A stretch of 48,677 nt of DNA from Microbacterium sp. (lineage in GTDB: Bacteria; Actinomycetota; Actinomycetes; Actinomycetales; Microbacteriaceae), in contig JAEKKN010000042.1 in NCBI GenBank assembly GCA_019510305.1, positions 1 through 48,677 of the forward strand. Direction: 5' to 3'. The notes below the pieces were generated by a model, which ran no database searches, was not told the DNA's origin, and saw only the letters and a program-made list of their open reading frames with translations. Every line of letters starts with the position of its first letter. Within the stretch, counting starts at the first letter, position 1. Shown piece by piece: positions 37,357 through 46,231 of the stretch. A program made the position numbers and the translations under genes.

Positions 37357-39033
37357 ATGACTTCCGCACCGCGCACCCCGTCAGCCATCGACAAGGTCGC
37401 CGACGAGTGGGTCGACACAATCGTCGCTCTCTCTCCGATCCTCGGAACGTACATCGGCCGCACCGAGGTGAACGATCGCTTCGGCGACTTCAGCCCTCAG
37501 GGCCATGAGGAGGTCGTGGCGGCGACCCGTGCGACGCTCGCGAAGCTGCAGGCTCTCGAACCCGTCGACGCGATCGACGAGGTGACCAAGACCGATCTGT
37601 CGTCGGAGCTGAGCCTCGATCTCGAATTGCACGAGGCGAAGTGGCATCTGCGCGATCTCAACGTCATCGCCTCGGCCGCACAGGACGTCCGCAGCGCTTT
37701 CGACCTCATGCCGACCGAGACAACGGACGACTGGGCGGTCATCGCCACGCGTCTCGCCGCTGTTCCAGATGCTCTGCGCGGGTACACCGAGACGCTGCGG
37801 GCCGGCATCGCCACCGGCGTCACGCCTGCGCGACGCCAGGTGGCGGAGGTCGCGACCCAGATTCCTCGCTACACGGCTGACGACGGCTTCTTCGCCGCGT
37901 TCGTCGCCAACGGCGGCCCCGCCGAGGGGAGCCTGCCCGCATCTCTCGCACGCACGCTCGCCGACAACGCGGCGGCTGCGCGTGTCGCCTACGACGAGCT
38001 GCGCAGCTTTCTTGCCGAAGAACTCGCCCCCGTGGCGAGCGAGACGGATGCCGTGGGCCGCGAGCTCTACGCGCTGAACTCGCGGCGCTTCCTCGGCGCC
38101 ACGATCGACCTCGACGAGACCTACGAGTGGGGTCGCGAAGAGCTCGCCCGGATGGTCGCCGAACAGACGGCGATCGCGAACGAGATCCTCCCCGGTGCTT
38201 CCGTGGAAGAGGCCGTCGCCCACCTCGAATCCGACCCCGCCCGCAAGTTGATCGGCACCGACGCGCTGCAGCGCTGGATGCAGGAGACGAGTGATCGCGC
38301 CGTCGCCGAACTCGGTGCGTCGCACTTCGACATCCCGGAACCCGTCCGCACGCTCGAGTGCATGATCGCGCCGACGCAGGAGGGCGGGATCTACTACACC
38401 GGCCCGACCGACGACTTCTCCCGCCCTGGCCGCATGTGGTGGTCCGTGCCCGAGGGCGTCACCGAGTTCGACACCTGGCGCGAGCTGACGACCGTCTATC
38501 ACGAGGGCATCCCCGGGCACCACCTGCAGATCGGCCAGGCCGTGTACAACCGCGCCGAGCTGAACTCGTGGCGCCGACTGCTCGCCGGCACCTCAGGTCA
38601 CGCGGAAGGGTGGGCGCTGTACGCCGAGCGCCTCATGCAGCAGCTCGGCTACCTCGACGATCCGGCCGATCGCCTGGGCATGCTCGACGGACAGCGCATG
38701 CGCGCGGCCCGCGTCGTGCTCGACATCGGCGTGCATCTGGGCAAGCCGCGCCTCGACGGCACCGGGGTGTGGGATGCCGAGTACGCGCTCGACTTCATGC
38801 GCAAGAACGTCAACATGTCCGACCAGTTCGTCCAGTTCGAGGTGAACCGGTACCTGGGCTGGCCGGGGCAGGCTCCGTCGTACAAGGTCGGTCAGCGGAT
38901 CTGGGAGCAGGTGCGCGATGCATACCAGGCCGAGCGCGGTGCGGGCTTCGACATCAAGGAGTTCCACAAGCGGGCGCTCGACATGGGCGGTGTCGGCCTC
39001 GACACCCTGCGCACGGCCCTCCTGAACAAGTAA
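37357..39033 (+). CDS. DUF885 family protein, putative zinc peptidase
   Basis: 558 aa, the usual DUF885 length. The zinc motif is YHEGIPGHHLQ near residue 382 (the HExxH-like part of this family), followed ~35 residues later by SGHAEGWALYAERL with the glutamate that completes the site. N-terminal half is helical (ADEWVDTIVALSPILGTYIG). No signal peptide, so cytosolic. Members are distantly related to carboxypeptidase-like zinc enzymes. Substrate unknown; peptide turnover is an inference from the fold. Confidence 0.9.
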   Translation: MTSAPRTPSAIDKVADEWVDTIVALSPILGTYIGRTEVNDRFGDFSPQGHEEVVAATRATLAKLQALEPVDAIDEVTKTDLSSELSLDLELHEAKWHLRDLNVIASAAQDVRSAFDLMPTETTDDWAVIATRLAAVPDALRGYTETLRAGIATGVTPARRQVAEVATQIPRYTADDGFFAAFVANGGPAEGSLPASLARTLADNAAAARVAYDELRSFLAEELAPVASETDAVGRELYALNSRRFLGATIDLDETYEWGREELARMVAEQTAIANEILPGASVEEAVAHLESDPARKLIGTDALQRWMQETSDRAVAELGASHFDIPEPVRTLECMIAPTQEGGIYYTGPTDDFSRPGRMWWSVPEGVTEFDTWRELTTVYHEGIPGHHLQIGQAVYNRAELNSWRRLLAGTSGHAEGWALYAERLMQQLGYLDDPADRLGMLDGQRMRAARVVLDIGVHLGKPRLDGTGVWDAEYALDFMRKNVNMSDQFVQFEVNRYLGWPGQAPSYKVGQRIWEQVRDAYQAERGAGFDIKEFHKRALDMGGVGLDTLRTALLNK

Positions 39034-39086
39034 GGGAATGGCCGGAGCCGACTCGGTGTTCATTCACCTGAATGGAAAGGGATGAC

Positions 39087-40115
39087 ATGGACATCGAGTT
39101 CGGGCTGGACACCTTCGGAGACATCACCCGCGACGCTGACGGCGTGCTGCTCAGCGGCGCGCAGACGATCCGCAACATCGTCGCGCAGGCGGAGCGCGCC
39201 GACGCCGTCGGCGTCGACTTCTTCGGGGTGGGGGAGCACCACCGTCCCGAGTTCGCGGTCTCCGCTCCCGAGATGGTGCTGGCGGCGATCGCCGGTCGCA
39301 CCGAGCACATCCGTCTCGGCACCGCGGTGACTGTGCTGTCTTCTGACGACCCCGTGCGCGTCTACGAGCGCTTCGCGACGTTGGACGCGGTCTCGAACGG
39401 GCGCGCAGAGGTGGTGCTCGGACGCGGTTCGTTCATCGAGTCGTTCCCACTCTTCGGTTACGACCTGCGCGACTACGATGCGCTCTTCGAGCAGAAGCTC
39501 GACCTGTTCGTGCAGCTGCTGAAGGAAGAGCCCGTGACCTGGTCGGGGACGATGCGCGCCTCTCTCGAGAACGCGGATGTGTTCCCCAAGACCGAGAAGG
39601 GGCTGCGCACGTGGGTCGGCGTCGGCGGCAGCCCCGAGTCCGTCGTCCGCGTCGCCCGCCATGGCCTCGGTCTCATGCTCGCGATCATCGGCGGCCCTGC
39701 CGGACGGTTCAAGCCCTTCGTCGACCTCTACCACCGCTCGGTGGAGTCGTTCGGCACGGTCTCGCACCCCGTCTCCGTGCACTCTCCAGGACACATCGCC
39801 GACACCGACGCCGAGGCGTGGGAGGCGGCGTACTCCGGCTTCGAGGCGATGAACAACACCATCGGACGTGAGCGAGGCTGGCCGGCCTACAGTCGCGCCC
39901 GGTTCCAGAACGACGTCGGCCCCGAGGGCGCGCTCTACGTCGGCTCGCCCGACCGGGTGGCTGCGAAGATCGCCGACACCGTGAAGCTGCTGGGTCTCGG
40001 GCGCTTCGATCTCAAGTACGCGACGGGCACACTGTCGCACGAGGCGATGATGCGCAGCATCGAGCTATACGGGACCGAGGTCATCCCGCGAGTGCGCAGA
40101 CTCCTCGCCGACTGA
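39087..40115 (+). CDS. LLM-class flavin-dependent oxidoreductase
   Basis: 342 aa luciferase-like TIM barrel using reduced FMN or F420. The start region MDIEFGLDTFGD, the active-site strand VDFFGVGEHHRPEFAVS, AGRTEHIRLGTAVTVLSSDDPVRVYE and the phosphate-binding WVGVGGSPESVVRVA are typical. A second ATG at 39072 lies 15 nt upstream. I chose 39087 because GGAAAGGGA (39074-39082) is well placed for it. Substrate is open; alkane monooxygenase-like or F420-dependent reductase are alternatives. It follows DUF885 by 53 nt. Confidence 0.9.
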   Translation: MDIEFGLDTFGDITRDADGVLLSGAQTIRNIVAQAERADAVGVDFFGVGEHHRPEFAVSAPEMVLAAIAGRTEHIRLGTAVTVLSSDDPVRVYERFATLDAVSNGRAEVVLGRGSFIESFPLFGYDLRDYDALFEQKLDLFVQLLKEEPVTWSGTMRASLENADVFPKTEKGLRTWVGVGGSPESVVRVARHGLGLMLAIIGGPAGRFKPFVDLYHRSVESFGTVSHPVSVHSPGHIADTDAEAWEAAYSGFEAMNNTIGRERGWPAYSRARFQNDVGPEGALYVGSPDRVAAKIADTVKLLGLGRFDLKYATGTLSHEAMMRSIELYGTEVIPRVRRLLAD

Positions 40116-40137
40116 CGTCGCGGCACGTCGTCGGCTC

Positions 40138-40143
40138 TACGAT
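40138..40143 (+). promoter_or_regulatory. -10 box for a leaderless MFS transcript
   Basis: TACGAT followed by 7 nt and the ATG at 40151. It overlaps an earlier ATG at 40142, which would be at or before the transcription start, so it argues for 40151 as the true start. Confidence 0.5.
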
Positions 40144-40150
40144 GAAGGGC

Positions 40151-41503
40151 ATGGCCAACACAGCGCTGCCGAGCCGTGCGTCTCTCGCTCAGAGACTCGA
40201 TGACGTGCCGTTCACCAGGCGACACCTGCGCCTGCTCACGGGCTCGGGGCTCGGCTGGGCGCTCGATGCGATGGACGTCGGGCTCATATCGTTCATCCTC
40301 GCGGCGCTCACGCAGCAGTGGGGGCTCACGAAGCCCGAGGCGGGGTGGATCGCCTCCGTCGGCTTCATCGGCATGGCGCTCGGTGCCACGCTGGGTGGCC
40401 TCCTGGCGGATCGGCTAGGCCGTCGGCAGGTGTTCGCGTTGACCCTCCTCGTCTACGGTGTCGCGACGGGGGCGAGCGCGCTCGTCGGCGGACTCGCGAT
40501 GCTTCTCGTCCTCCGGTTCTTCGTCGGCCTGGGGCTGGGCGCTGAGCTCCCTGTCGCGTCGACGTATGTCAGCGAGTTCGCGCCCGCACGCATCCGGGGT
40601 CGACTGATCGTGATCCTCGAGGCGTTCTGGGCGGTCGGCTGGACGGCTGCCGCGCTGATCGGCTACCTCGTTATCCCGGCATCCGCCGACGGCTGGCGCT
40701 GGGCGTTCGCCCTGGGGGCGATCCCCGCCGTGTACGCGCTGATCATCCGCTGGGGGATGCCGGAATCGCCGCGCTGGCTGGCGCTGCGCGGCCGGATCGC
40801 CGAAGCCGAGAAGGTCGTCGTCTCCTTCGAGCTCGACGCGGGCATCGTCGCCGGTCCTGCCATCCGGAAGGAACCGCCGTCCCGGGCGATCACGGCCACG
40901 ATGCGCTCGCGGGTGACGACGCTCTGGCACCCGGAGTTCCAGCTGCGCACCCTGTGCCTGTGGCTGGTCTGGCTGTGCGTCAACTTCGCGTACTACGGGG
41001 CGTTCATCTGGATCCCCAGCATCCTCGTCGATGCCGGCTTCGATCTGGTGCGGTCGTTCGGATTCACGCTGATCATCACCCTCGCGCAGCTACCCGGTTA
41101 TGCCGTGGCCGCCTGGTTGATCGAAGTGTGGGGTCGGCGCAGCACGCTCTCGGTGTTCCTGCTGGGATCTGCCGTCTCCGCGGTGTTCTTCGGCACGGCG
41201 ACCTCAGCCGGGGCGATCATCGCCGCGGGCATGGCGCTGTCGTTCTTCAATCTCGGAGCGTGGGGCGCGTTGTACGCGGTGACGCCTGAGATCTATCCCA
41301 CTTCGCTCCGCGCGACCGGCGCGGGCTGGGCGGCAGGCGTGGGGCGGATCGCGTCGATCATCGCGCCGCTCGCAGTGCCGGCGATGCTGGTCATCGGCGG
41401 CGCGCCGCTCGTGTTCGTCGTCTTCGGTGTCTGCTTCGTCGCAGCGGCCGCCGCGGCCTGGGGACTCAGCGACCGCAAGGGGCAGGCGCTCGACGACCGC
41501 TGA
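40151..41503 (+). CDS. MFS transporter, metabolite:H+ symporter type
   Basis: 450 aa with about 12 membrane segments. The motif between segments 2 and 3 reads GGLLADRLGRRQVF and the motif after segment 4 reads EFAPARIRGRLIVILEAFW, with PESPRWLALRGR after segment 6. This is the pattern of the sugar/aromatic-acid/niacin group (NiaP-like). LDAMDVGLISFIL in segment 1 is typical. The ATG at 40151 is supported by the -10 box. Substrate is not determined; aromatic acids, niacin and sugars remain open. Confidence 0.9.
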   Translation: MANTALPSRASLAQRLDDVPFTRRHLRLLTGSGLGWALDAMDVGLISFILAALTQQWGLTKPEAGWIASVGFIGMALGATLGGLLADRLGRRQVFALTLLVYGVATGASALVGGLAMLLVLRFFVGLGLGAELPVASTYVSEFAPARIRGRLIVILEAFWAVGWTAAALIGYLVIPASADGWRWAFALGAIPAVYALIIRWGMPESPRWLALRGRIAEAEKVVVSFELDAGIVAGPAIRKEPPSRAITATMRSRVTTLWHPEFQLRTLCLWLVWLCVNFAYYGAFIWIPSILVDAGFDLVRSFGFTLIITLAQLPGYAVAAWLIEVWGRRSTLSVFLLGSAVSAVFFGTATSAGAIIAAGMALSFFNLGAWGALYAVTPEIYPTSLRATGAGWAAGVGRIASIIAPLAVPAMLVIGGAPLVFVVFGVCFVAAAAAAWGLSDRKGQALDDR

Positions 41504-41510
41504 GCGGGCA

Positions 41511-41516
41511 TAGGCT
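41511..41516 (+). promoter_or_regulatory. -10 box for a leaderless SGNH hydrolase transcript
   Basis: TAGGCT, then 6 nt (gatcgt) and the GTG at 41523. It starts 7 nt after the MFS stop. Confidence 0.55.
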
Positions 41517-41522
41517 GATCGT

Positions 41523-42284
41523 GTGAGTGATGTGCGTTATGTGGCGATCGGCGACTCTTTCACCGAAGGTGTCGGCGACGAGCTGCCCGACGGGCATGTC
41601 CGCGGATGGGCCGATCTCACCGCGCAGGGGTGGGCGGATGCTGCGGGGCACCCGATCAGGTACGCGAACCTCGCGATCCGGGGCAGGCTCGCCTGGCCGA
41701 TCGTCGAGCAGCAGCTCGAGGCCGCTCTGGCGCTGCATCCCACGCATCTCTCGTTCAACGGCGGCGGCAACGATGTCCTGCGGCCCCGAGCCGATGTCGA
41801 GCACATCGCCGACGCCTTCAGCCGGGTGCTTCGTCGCTGCGATGACGAGGGCGTCACGCTGATCCTGCTCTCGGGGGCGAATCCGAGCGGGCAGCTGCCG
41901 ATGGGCAAGGTGTTCCAGAAGCGCGGAGATCTCCTGTCGGAGGCGGTGCTCCGACGCGTCGAGAATCGGCCCGACGTCATCACCGCGCTGAACTGGCCCG
42001 ACCGCGAGCTCTCCGAACCGCAGTACTGGTCCGAGGATCGGCTGCACATGAACGCCGCGGGCCACCATCGAGTGGCCGCCAGGGTGCTGCACGCGCTCGG
42101 ATTCGAGCCGCACGAGACCTGGTGGGCGCCGAGCGACACCGGCCAGGCCGGCCCCAGCGGCTATGCGTACTATCGGGAGTTCGTCGGCCCTTGGGTGAAG
42201 CGCCGCGTGACCGGTACGTCGTCAGGCGACGGCCGTACCGCGAAGTACCCGGCGTGGGTCGAACTCTCTCCGCGCCCGGTATGA
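41523..42284 (+). CDS. SGNH/GDSL hydrolase
   Basis: 253 aa. Block I VAIGDSFTEGVGDE (nucleophile Ser near residue 12), block III FNGGGNDVLRP (Asn), and block V DRLHMNAAGHH (Asp and His) are complete, so an active serine esterase is expected. No signal peptide. Likely an acyl or acetyl esterase in the cytosol; the substrate is unknown. The GTG at 41523 agrees with the leaderless promoter. Its stop overlaps the ATG of the FGE-like gene (ATGA), so the two are a coupled pair. Confidence 0.92.
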   Translation: MSDVRYVAIGDSFTEGVGDELPDGHVRGWADLTAQGWADAAGHPIRYANLAIRGRLAWPIVEQQLEAALALHPTHLSFNGGGNDVLRPRADVEHIADAFSRVLRRCDDEGVTLILLSGANPSGQLPMGKVFQKRGDLLSEAVLRRVENRPDVITALNWPDRELSEPQYWSEDRLHMNAAGHHRVAARVLHALGFEPHETWWAPSDTGQAGPSGYAYYREFVGPWVKRRVTGTSSGDGRTAKYPAWVELSPRPV

Positions 42285-43030
42285 CCGACATCGAGATGCG
42301 GCGCATCCCCGCCGGTTCCGTGACTATTCACGACGAACGTAGGAAAATCCAACGCGTCGTCGAACTCGCGGATTTCGAGATCGGAGTCTTCCCGGTCACC
42401 GAGGAGCAGTTCGCAGAGATCCTGCCGGTGCCCTCCCGGCACCCTCGGCGTCCGGCGGCTGACGTGAGCTGGTTGCGCGCCGTGCACTTCTGCAACGCCG
42501 CATCCGAGTGGGAGGGGCTCGACCCGGTGTACCGTTTCGACGGCGAGGACGTCACGTGGGATGCCACCGGCGACGGCTATCGCCTTCCGACCGAGGCGGA
42601 GTGGGAGTTCGCGTGCCGCGCCGGATCTGCCGGTCCGCACTACGCGCCACTCGCGGATGCCGCATGGACGAGCGCGGATGGCGTGTCGGCACCGCAGGAT
42701 GTGGGCGGGAAGCTGCCGAACCTGAACGGTCTGTTCGACATGCTCGGGAACGTGTGGGAGTGGTGCTGGGACTTCCTGGATCCGGCGCGATACGACGACT
42801 ACCGGGTGTTCCGCGGCGGGGGATACGCCGATGACGCCTGGAGCGTTCGGGCCGGCGTACGCCGCGGAGGGGCGCCGCGCATGCATCACGAGGACGTCGG
42901 CCTGCGCGTCGCCCGAGGCGCCTTCGACACGCGCGACGCGGCCCAGGGTTGGTCGCTGCGAGCGGACCGGGAGCGCGCCGCATTCGACGGGCCTGTGCCG
43001 TTCGGCTGGACGCCGCTCGCCCGCAGATAG
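42281..43030 (+). CDS. FGE/SUMF1-domain protein without catalytic cysteines
   Basis: 249 aa. SUMF1-type fold: MRRIPAGSVTIHD, FEIGVFPVTEEQFAE, GYRLPTEAEWEFACRAG, LGNVWEWCWD, then FRGGGYADDAWSVRAGVRR and EDVGLRVARG. True formylglycine-generating enzymes carry a cysteine pair in the region before GFR; here that region (GVRRGGAPRMHHEDVGLR) has none. So sulfatase activation is unlikely, and a structural, binding or EgtB-like role is possible. ATG 42281 overlaps the SGNH hydrolase stop. No sulfatase gene is nearby. It ends 5 nt before the convergent GNAT gene. Confidence 0.88.
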   Translation: MTDIEMRRIPAGSVTIHDERRKIQRVVELADFEIGVFPVTEEQFAEILPVPSRHPRRPAADVSWLRAVHFCNAASEWEGLDPVYRFDGEDVTWDATGDGYRLPTEAEWEFACRAGSAGPHYAPLADAAWTSADGVSAPQDVGGKLPNLNGLFDMLGNVWEWCWDFLDPARYDDYRVFRGGGYADDAWSVRAGVRRGGAPRMHHEDVGLRVARGAFDTRDAAQGWSLRADRERAAFDGPVPFGWTPLARR

Positions 43031-43035
43031 AGCGG

Positions 43036-43455
43036 CTACGCGGTCATCTGCTTGATCATGAAGCGATTCGGATCCTCCGAGGGGGCGAACCCGTATCGCG
43101 CGTAGAGTCCGTGAGCGTCAGCGGTGGCGAGCATGATGCGCTTGAGACCCAGGGGCTCGAGATCGGCGATGACTCCTTCTATGAGCATCTTGCCGACGCC
43201 GTTGCCTCGCGTACTCGGATCGACGAACACGTCGCAGAGCCAGGCGAAGGTGACGGCATCCGTCACGACCCGTGCGTAAGCGACTTGCTCGCCGTCGGCG
43301 TTCCACACGCCGTAGTTGCGCGAGGCATCGATCGCCGCTTCCTGTGTCTCTCGGGCACGTCCTTCGGCCCAGTACGCCTGCTTGCTGAGCCAGGCGTGCA
43401 CGCGGGGGCGATCGATGAGCGACGGATCGTTCGAGAACGTGAAGGAAGAGCGCAT
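43036..43455 (-). CDS. GNAT acetyltransferase
   Basis: 139 aa. Full GNAT fold: YGVWNADGEQVAYARVVTD (strands 2-3), FAWLCDVFVDPSTRGNGVGKML (strand 4 and the acetyl-CoA loop RGNGVG), and ATADAHGLYARYGF (strand 5 and C-terminal motif). No frame break. Substrate unknown. The ATG at 43455 is the first codon of the frame and lies 6 nt after a TAGGAT box. It converges with the FGE-like gene and is followed upstream by the MFS gene in the same direction. Confidence 0.92.
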   Translation of the reverse strand: MRSSFTFSNDPSLIDRPRVHAWLSKQAYWAEGRARETQEAAIDASRNYGVWNADGEQVAYARVVTDAVTFAWLCDVFVDPSTRGNGVGKMLIEGVIADLEPLGLKRIMLATADAHGLYARYGFAPSEDPNRFMIKQMTA

Positions 43456-43461
43456 CGCATC

Positions 43462-43467
43462 ATCCTA
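43462..43467 (-). promoter_or_regulatory. -10 box for a leaderless GNAT transcript
   Basis: On the minus strand TAGGAT, then 6 nt (gatgcg) and the ATG at 43455-43453. Confidence 0.5.
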
Positions 43468-43490
43468 TGAGCAGTCAGCGGCGTGAGAAG

Positions 43491-44816
43491 TCAGCGGTGA
43501 CGTTCGGGATCGAGGCCCATGCGGATGCGCGTGCGCTTGCGCTCGATCAGGATGAAGGCCGTGCCGACGAGCCAGATGGGAACGGGCATCAGGAAGGCGA
43601 TGCGGAAGGCCTCGAACGTGTAGGTGGCCGGTGTTCCCGCTCCCTGGAGGTCGAGAGCGAGACCGATCAGGAAGATCGCGATGAGCGCGGCGATGAATCC
43701 GCCGGCGTTGGTCACACCGGTGGCTGTGCTCAGCCGGTGCGAGGGATTGTGCGTGCGGGCGTGATCGAAGGCGATCATGCTGGCGGGCCCTCCCGTGCCG
43801 AGAGCGATCGCGAGCAGATAGAGCATCCACAATGGCGCGGGGCCCGGAAGCGCGATGACAGCGACCCAGGCGACGAACTGCACGCCCACAGACGGCAGGA
43901 CGAGCGCATAGGAGCGGTGATAGGGAAGACGGCGCGAGAGGTCGCCGATCACGGGGCCGAGCACCATGCCGGCGACCACGTACACCGAGATGATGCCGGC
44001 GGCGTGCGCGGTGTCGAGGCCCTGGGCGGCGGTGAGGAAGGGCATGCCCCAGAGGAGGGCGAAGGCGGTGCCGGCGAAGGGCGACGTGAAGTGCGACCAG
44101 AAGGCGAGGCGGGTTCCGGGGTGAGCCCAGGCAGCCCGGATGCCGACGCCCGTGTCGATCGCCGAGGTCACCACCCGGACCAGCCCGGTGTCGGTGTTGA
44201 CAGTGATGTCGGCGCCGCGCTCGGGCGGGTGGTTGCGGATGACGAGGAACACCAGGATGCTGAACAGCACGCCCAGACCGGCGATGCTGCCGAAGGTCAC
44301 GCTCCAGCTGGTCGCGTGCAGGAATGCAGCCAGCGGGACCAGGGCGACGAGCTGGCCCGCCTGCCCGAGGATTCCGGTGAATTGCACCATGAGCGGTCCC
44401 CGCTGAGCGGGGAACCACGTGGCGACGAGTCGCAGCACGGCCGGGAAGATCGCTGCGTCGCCCGCACCGAGCAGAATGCGGGCGATGATCGCGATGCCGA
44501 TGCTGGGGGAGAGGGCCATGGTCAGCTGCCCCGCGGCCATCAGCACCATGCCGATCGTCATGATCGGGCGCGAGCCGTGACGGTCGAGCAGTATCCCGAT
44601 CGGGATCTGCATGCCGCCGTACACCGCGAGCTGGACGACCGCGAACAGTGCGAGGGTCGATGCATCGGCCTGGAAGCGATCGGCCGCCTCGACACCGACG
44701 GCGCCAAGGGAGGTGCGGTTCGTGATCGCGAGGACGTAGGCGGCGACGCCGACCGACCAGATGAGCCAGGCGCGCCACCCGGGAGTTGTTGCGGGGGAGA
44801 CGGAGACCTGCTTCAC
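43491..44816 (-). CDS. MFS transporter
   Basis: 441 aa with about 12 membrane segments. WSVGVAAYVLAITNRTSLGAVG opens the first segment, and motif A after segment 2 is IGILLDRHGSRPIM. LLGAGDAAIFPAVLRLVATWFPAQRG in segment 4 is typical of the anion:cation or nitrate/nitrite-porter-like and ACS groups. Substrate not known. The start is a GTG at 44816, preceded by GGAGGG. A 634-aa frame on the opposite strand over this gene is a shadow. Transcribed alone, or with the GNAT gene downstream. Confidence 0.9.
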   Translation of the reverse strand: MKQVSVSPATTPGWRAWLIWSVGVAAYVLAITNRTSLGAVGVEAADRFQADASTLALFAVVQLAVYGGMQIPIGILLDRHGSRPIMTIGMVLMAAGQLTMALSPSIGIAIIARILLGAGDAAIFPAVLRLVATWFPAQRGPLMVQFTGILGQAGQLVALVPLAAFLHATSWSVTFGSIAGLGVLFSILVFLVIRNHPPERGADITVNTDTGLVRVVTSAIDTGVGIRAAWAHPGTRLAFWSHFTSPFAGTAFALLWGMPFLTAAQGLDTAHAAGIISVYVVAGMVLGPVIGDLSRRLPYHRSYALVLPSVGVQFVAWVAVIALPGPAPLWMLYLLAIALGTGGPASMIAFDHARTHNPSHRLSTATGVTNAGGFIAALIAIFLIGLALDLQGAGTPATYTFEAFRIAFLMPVPIWLVGTAFILIERKRTRIRMGLDPERHR

Positions 44817-44822
44817 CCCTCC

Positions 44823-44828
44823 ACGCTA
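44823..44828 (-). promoter_or_regulatory. -10 box 6 nt before the MFS gene
   Basis: On the minus strand TAGCGT, then GGAGGG and the GTG at 44816-44814. Same layout as before the DUF885 gene. Confidence 0.5.
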
Positions 44829-44897
44829 CTCCTGAGCGGTGACGAGCTCGGCGGGATCTCCGCCTACCCTGGAAGTACCAAGACAAGAGGAGTGCGG

Positions 44898-45371
44898 ATG
44901 CCGCTGGTCACCGTTCGAGAAGCCGACCTGAGCGGTCCCGACGCGCGAGTGGCGGGCGACCTGATCCGCGCCTACCTGGTGCAGACCGAGAGTGAGAAGC
45001 TTTCGCATCTGGGCACAGGGGCGACGGTGCTCTCTGAAGCCCACGAGCGCGAGGTCGCGGATCTGGATGGTGTCCACGCCGGGGCCGCCGTGCTGCTCGC
45101 CGAGGTCGATGGCGCGCCATCAGGAGTCGTCGTCATCCGCACCTCTGAGTCCGAGTTGAAGCGGTTCTGGACGGCGCCCGGAGCCCGAGGACTCGGAGTC
45201 GGCTCCGCGCTGCTCGATGCCGCGATCGCGTCGTGCCGAGGGGATGTCCGGCTGTCGGTGTGGGAGTGGCGTGCGCCGGCACTCCGTCTGTACGAGTCCC
45301 GGGGGTTCGTACGCGTCGATTCATGGGAGGACCGCGCAGGACTGGTGTGCATGGTCAGGCGCGCAGCTTGA
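44898..45371 (+). CDS. GNAT acetyltransferase
   Basis: 157 aa. GNAT core: VLLAEVDGAPSGVVVIRTSE, then ELKRFWTAPGARGLGVGSALLDAA (acetyl-CoA loop RGLGVG), and ALRLYESRGFVRVDSW (C-terminal motif). Substrate unknown. The ATG at 44898 has AGAGGA about 9 nt upstream; a TACCCT box lies further up at 44865. The frame upstream of it is MFS shadow sequence. Its last 17 nt overlap the end of the convergent GNAT gene. Confidence 0.9.
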   Translation: MPLVTVREADLSGPDARVAGDLIRAYLVQTESEKLSHLGTGATVLSEAHEREVADLDGVHAGAAVLLAEVDGAPSGVVVIRTSESELKRFWTAPGARGLGVGSALLDAAIASCRGDVRLSVWEWRAPALRLYESRGFVRVDSWEDRAGLVCMVRRAA

Positions 45372-45894
45372 CGCCCATGATCTGAGTCGGGTGCGTCTCC
45401 GAGACGTGAGCGTGCGGATCGATGACGGTCCAGCCGAGAGATGCGTAGAGCCGCTGCGGTGCCACGGCATTCGGATAGCAGGCCAGCAGTGCGCTGTCAT
45501 AGGGGAGATCGGCGAGCACTTCTTTCATCAGCGCCCGTCCCACTCCTGAGCGGCGGGCCGATGCCTTCACGACGAGCTCTGCAATCGCGAACTGCTGCTG
45601 ATCCAGCCAGAGAGTGCGGTGCGGCTCGGCGAGAGTCTCGTTCAGACGGTTCCACCACCAGTCGCCGGGGCCGATCCCTGTTCCGAGGACGAAGCCGAGG
45701 ACTTCTCCGTGCTCGGATGCGTGGAAGAGCCGGAACTCCGGCTTCTCCACGGCGTAGCGACGTACTCGTTCCGGGAACTCGACGAGACTGCGGACTGGGT
45801 CCTCGTCGTAGGGAGGTTCGGCGAATGCATCCGCATAGAGCCCTGCGATGGCGAGCAGCTGCTTTTCGTCACCATCCCACTGCTCGATCTTCAT
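45355..45894 (-). CDS. GNAT acetyltransferase
   Basis: 179 aa. IAGLYADAFAEPPYDED is the typical start of a GNAT subgroup. FRLFHASEHGEVLGFVLG, then FAIAELVVKASARRSGVGRALMKEVL (acetyl-CoA loop RRSGVG) and APQRLYASLGWTVI complete the fold. Substrate unknown. ATG at 45894. Its 3' end overlaps the convergent GNAT at 44898 by 17 nt, so the two cannot be transcribed in full at once without antisense contact. Confidence 0.91.
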   Translation of the reverse strand: MKIEQWDGDEKQLLAIAGLYADAFAEPPYDEDPVRSLVEFPERVRRYAVEKPEFRLFHASEHGEVLGFVLGTGIGPGDWWWNRLNETLAEPHRTLWLDQQQFAIAELVVKASARRSGVGRALMKEVLADLPYDSALLACYPNAVAPQRLYASLGWTVIDPHAHVSETHPTQIMGVKLRA

Positions 45895-45928
45895 CGATCG
45901 ATCTTCGCACGGTTGGGCGGGCGGATAC

Positions 45929-46210
45929 TCAGTTCAGGCGCTCGCTGAGGTGGACGGTGACGTCGTCGCCGTCGGTCTTGCCGAGCCGCTTGCGAATCGC
46001 GGCGGTGATGGGCAGCTTGTGCGTGCCGTCGCCGAGCGCCATGAACGCGCCTCGGAAGGGTTCCCCATCGACCGTGCCGGCGACTTTCACCAGTCCGCGA
46101 GTGCCGAAGATCTCCGCGGAGTCGGGAAGCTGTACGCACGTCCACGTGTCGCCGTCGCGAACTTTGCCGAGGGTCGCTGTGAAGGTCAGGTCGAGAGGTC
46201 GAACAGCCAT
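45929..46210 (-). CDS. DUF1905 domain protein
   Basis: 93 aa. Family pattern: [22 protein letters not shown], then [30 protein letters not shown] and [20 protein letters not shown]1905 is a small beta-barrel domain of unknown function, often alone or next to YdeI-type domains. ATG 46210 has GAAGGA upstream on the minus strand. It lies 21 nt after the small membrane protein gene in the same direction, so both probably share the TetR-controlled promoter at 46644-46672. Confidence 0.9.
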   Translation of the reverse strand: MAVRPLDLTFTATLGKVRDGDTWTCVQLPDSAEIFGTRGLVKVAGTVDGEPFRGAFMALGDGTHKLPITAAIRKRLGKTDGDDVTVHLSERLN

Positions 46211-46231
46211 GTCATTCCTTCTTCCGGGTGG

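Noticed and set aside
43467..45371. A 634-aa plus-strand frame over the second MFS gene
   Set aside because: Only its last 157 residues are a real GNAT protein from 44898. The part before is antisense to a complete 12-segment transporter.
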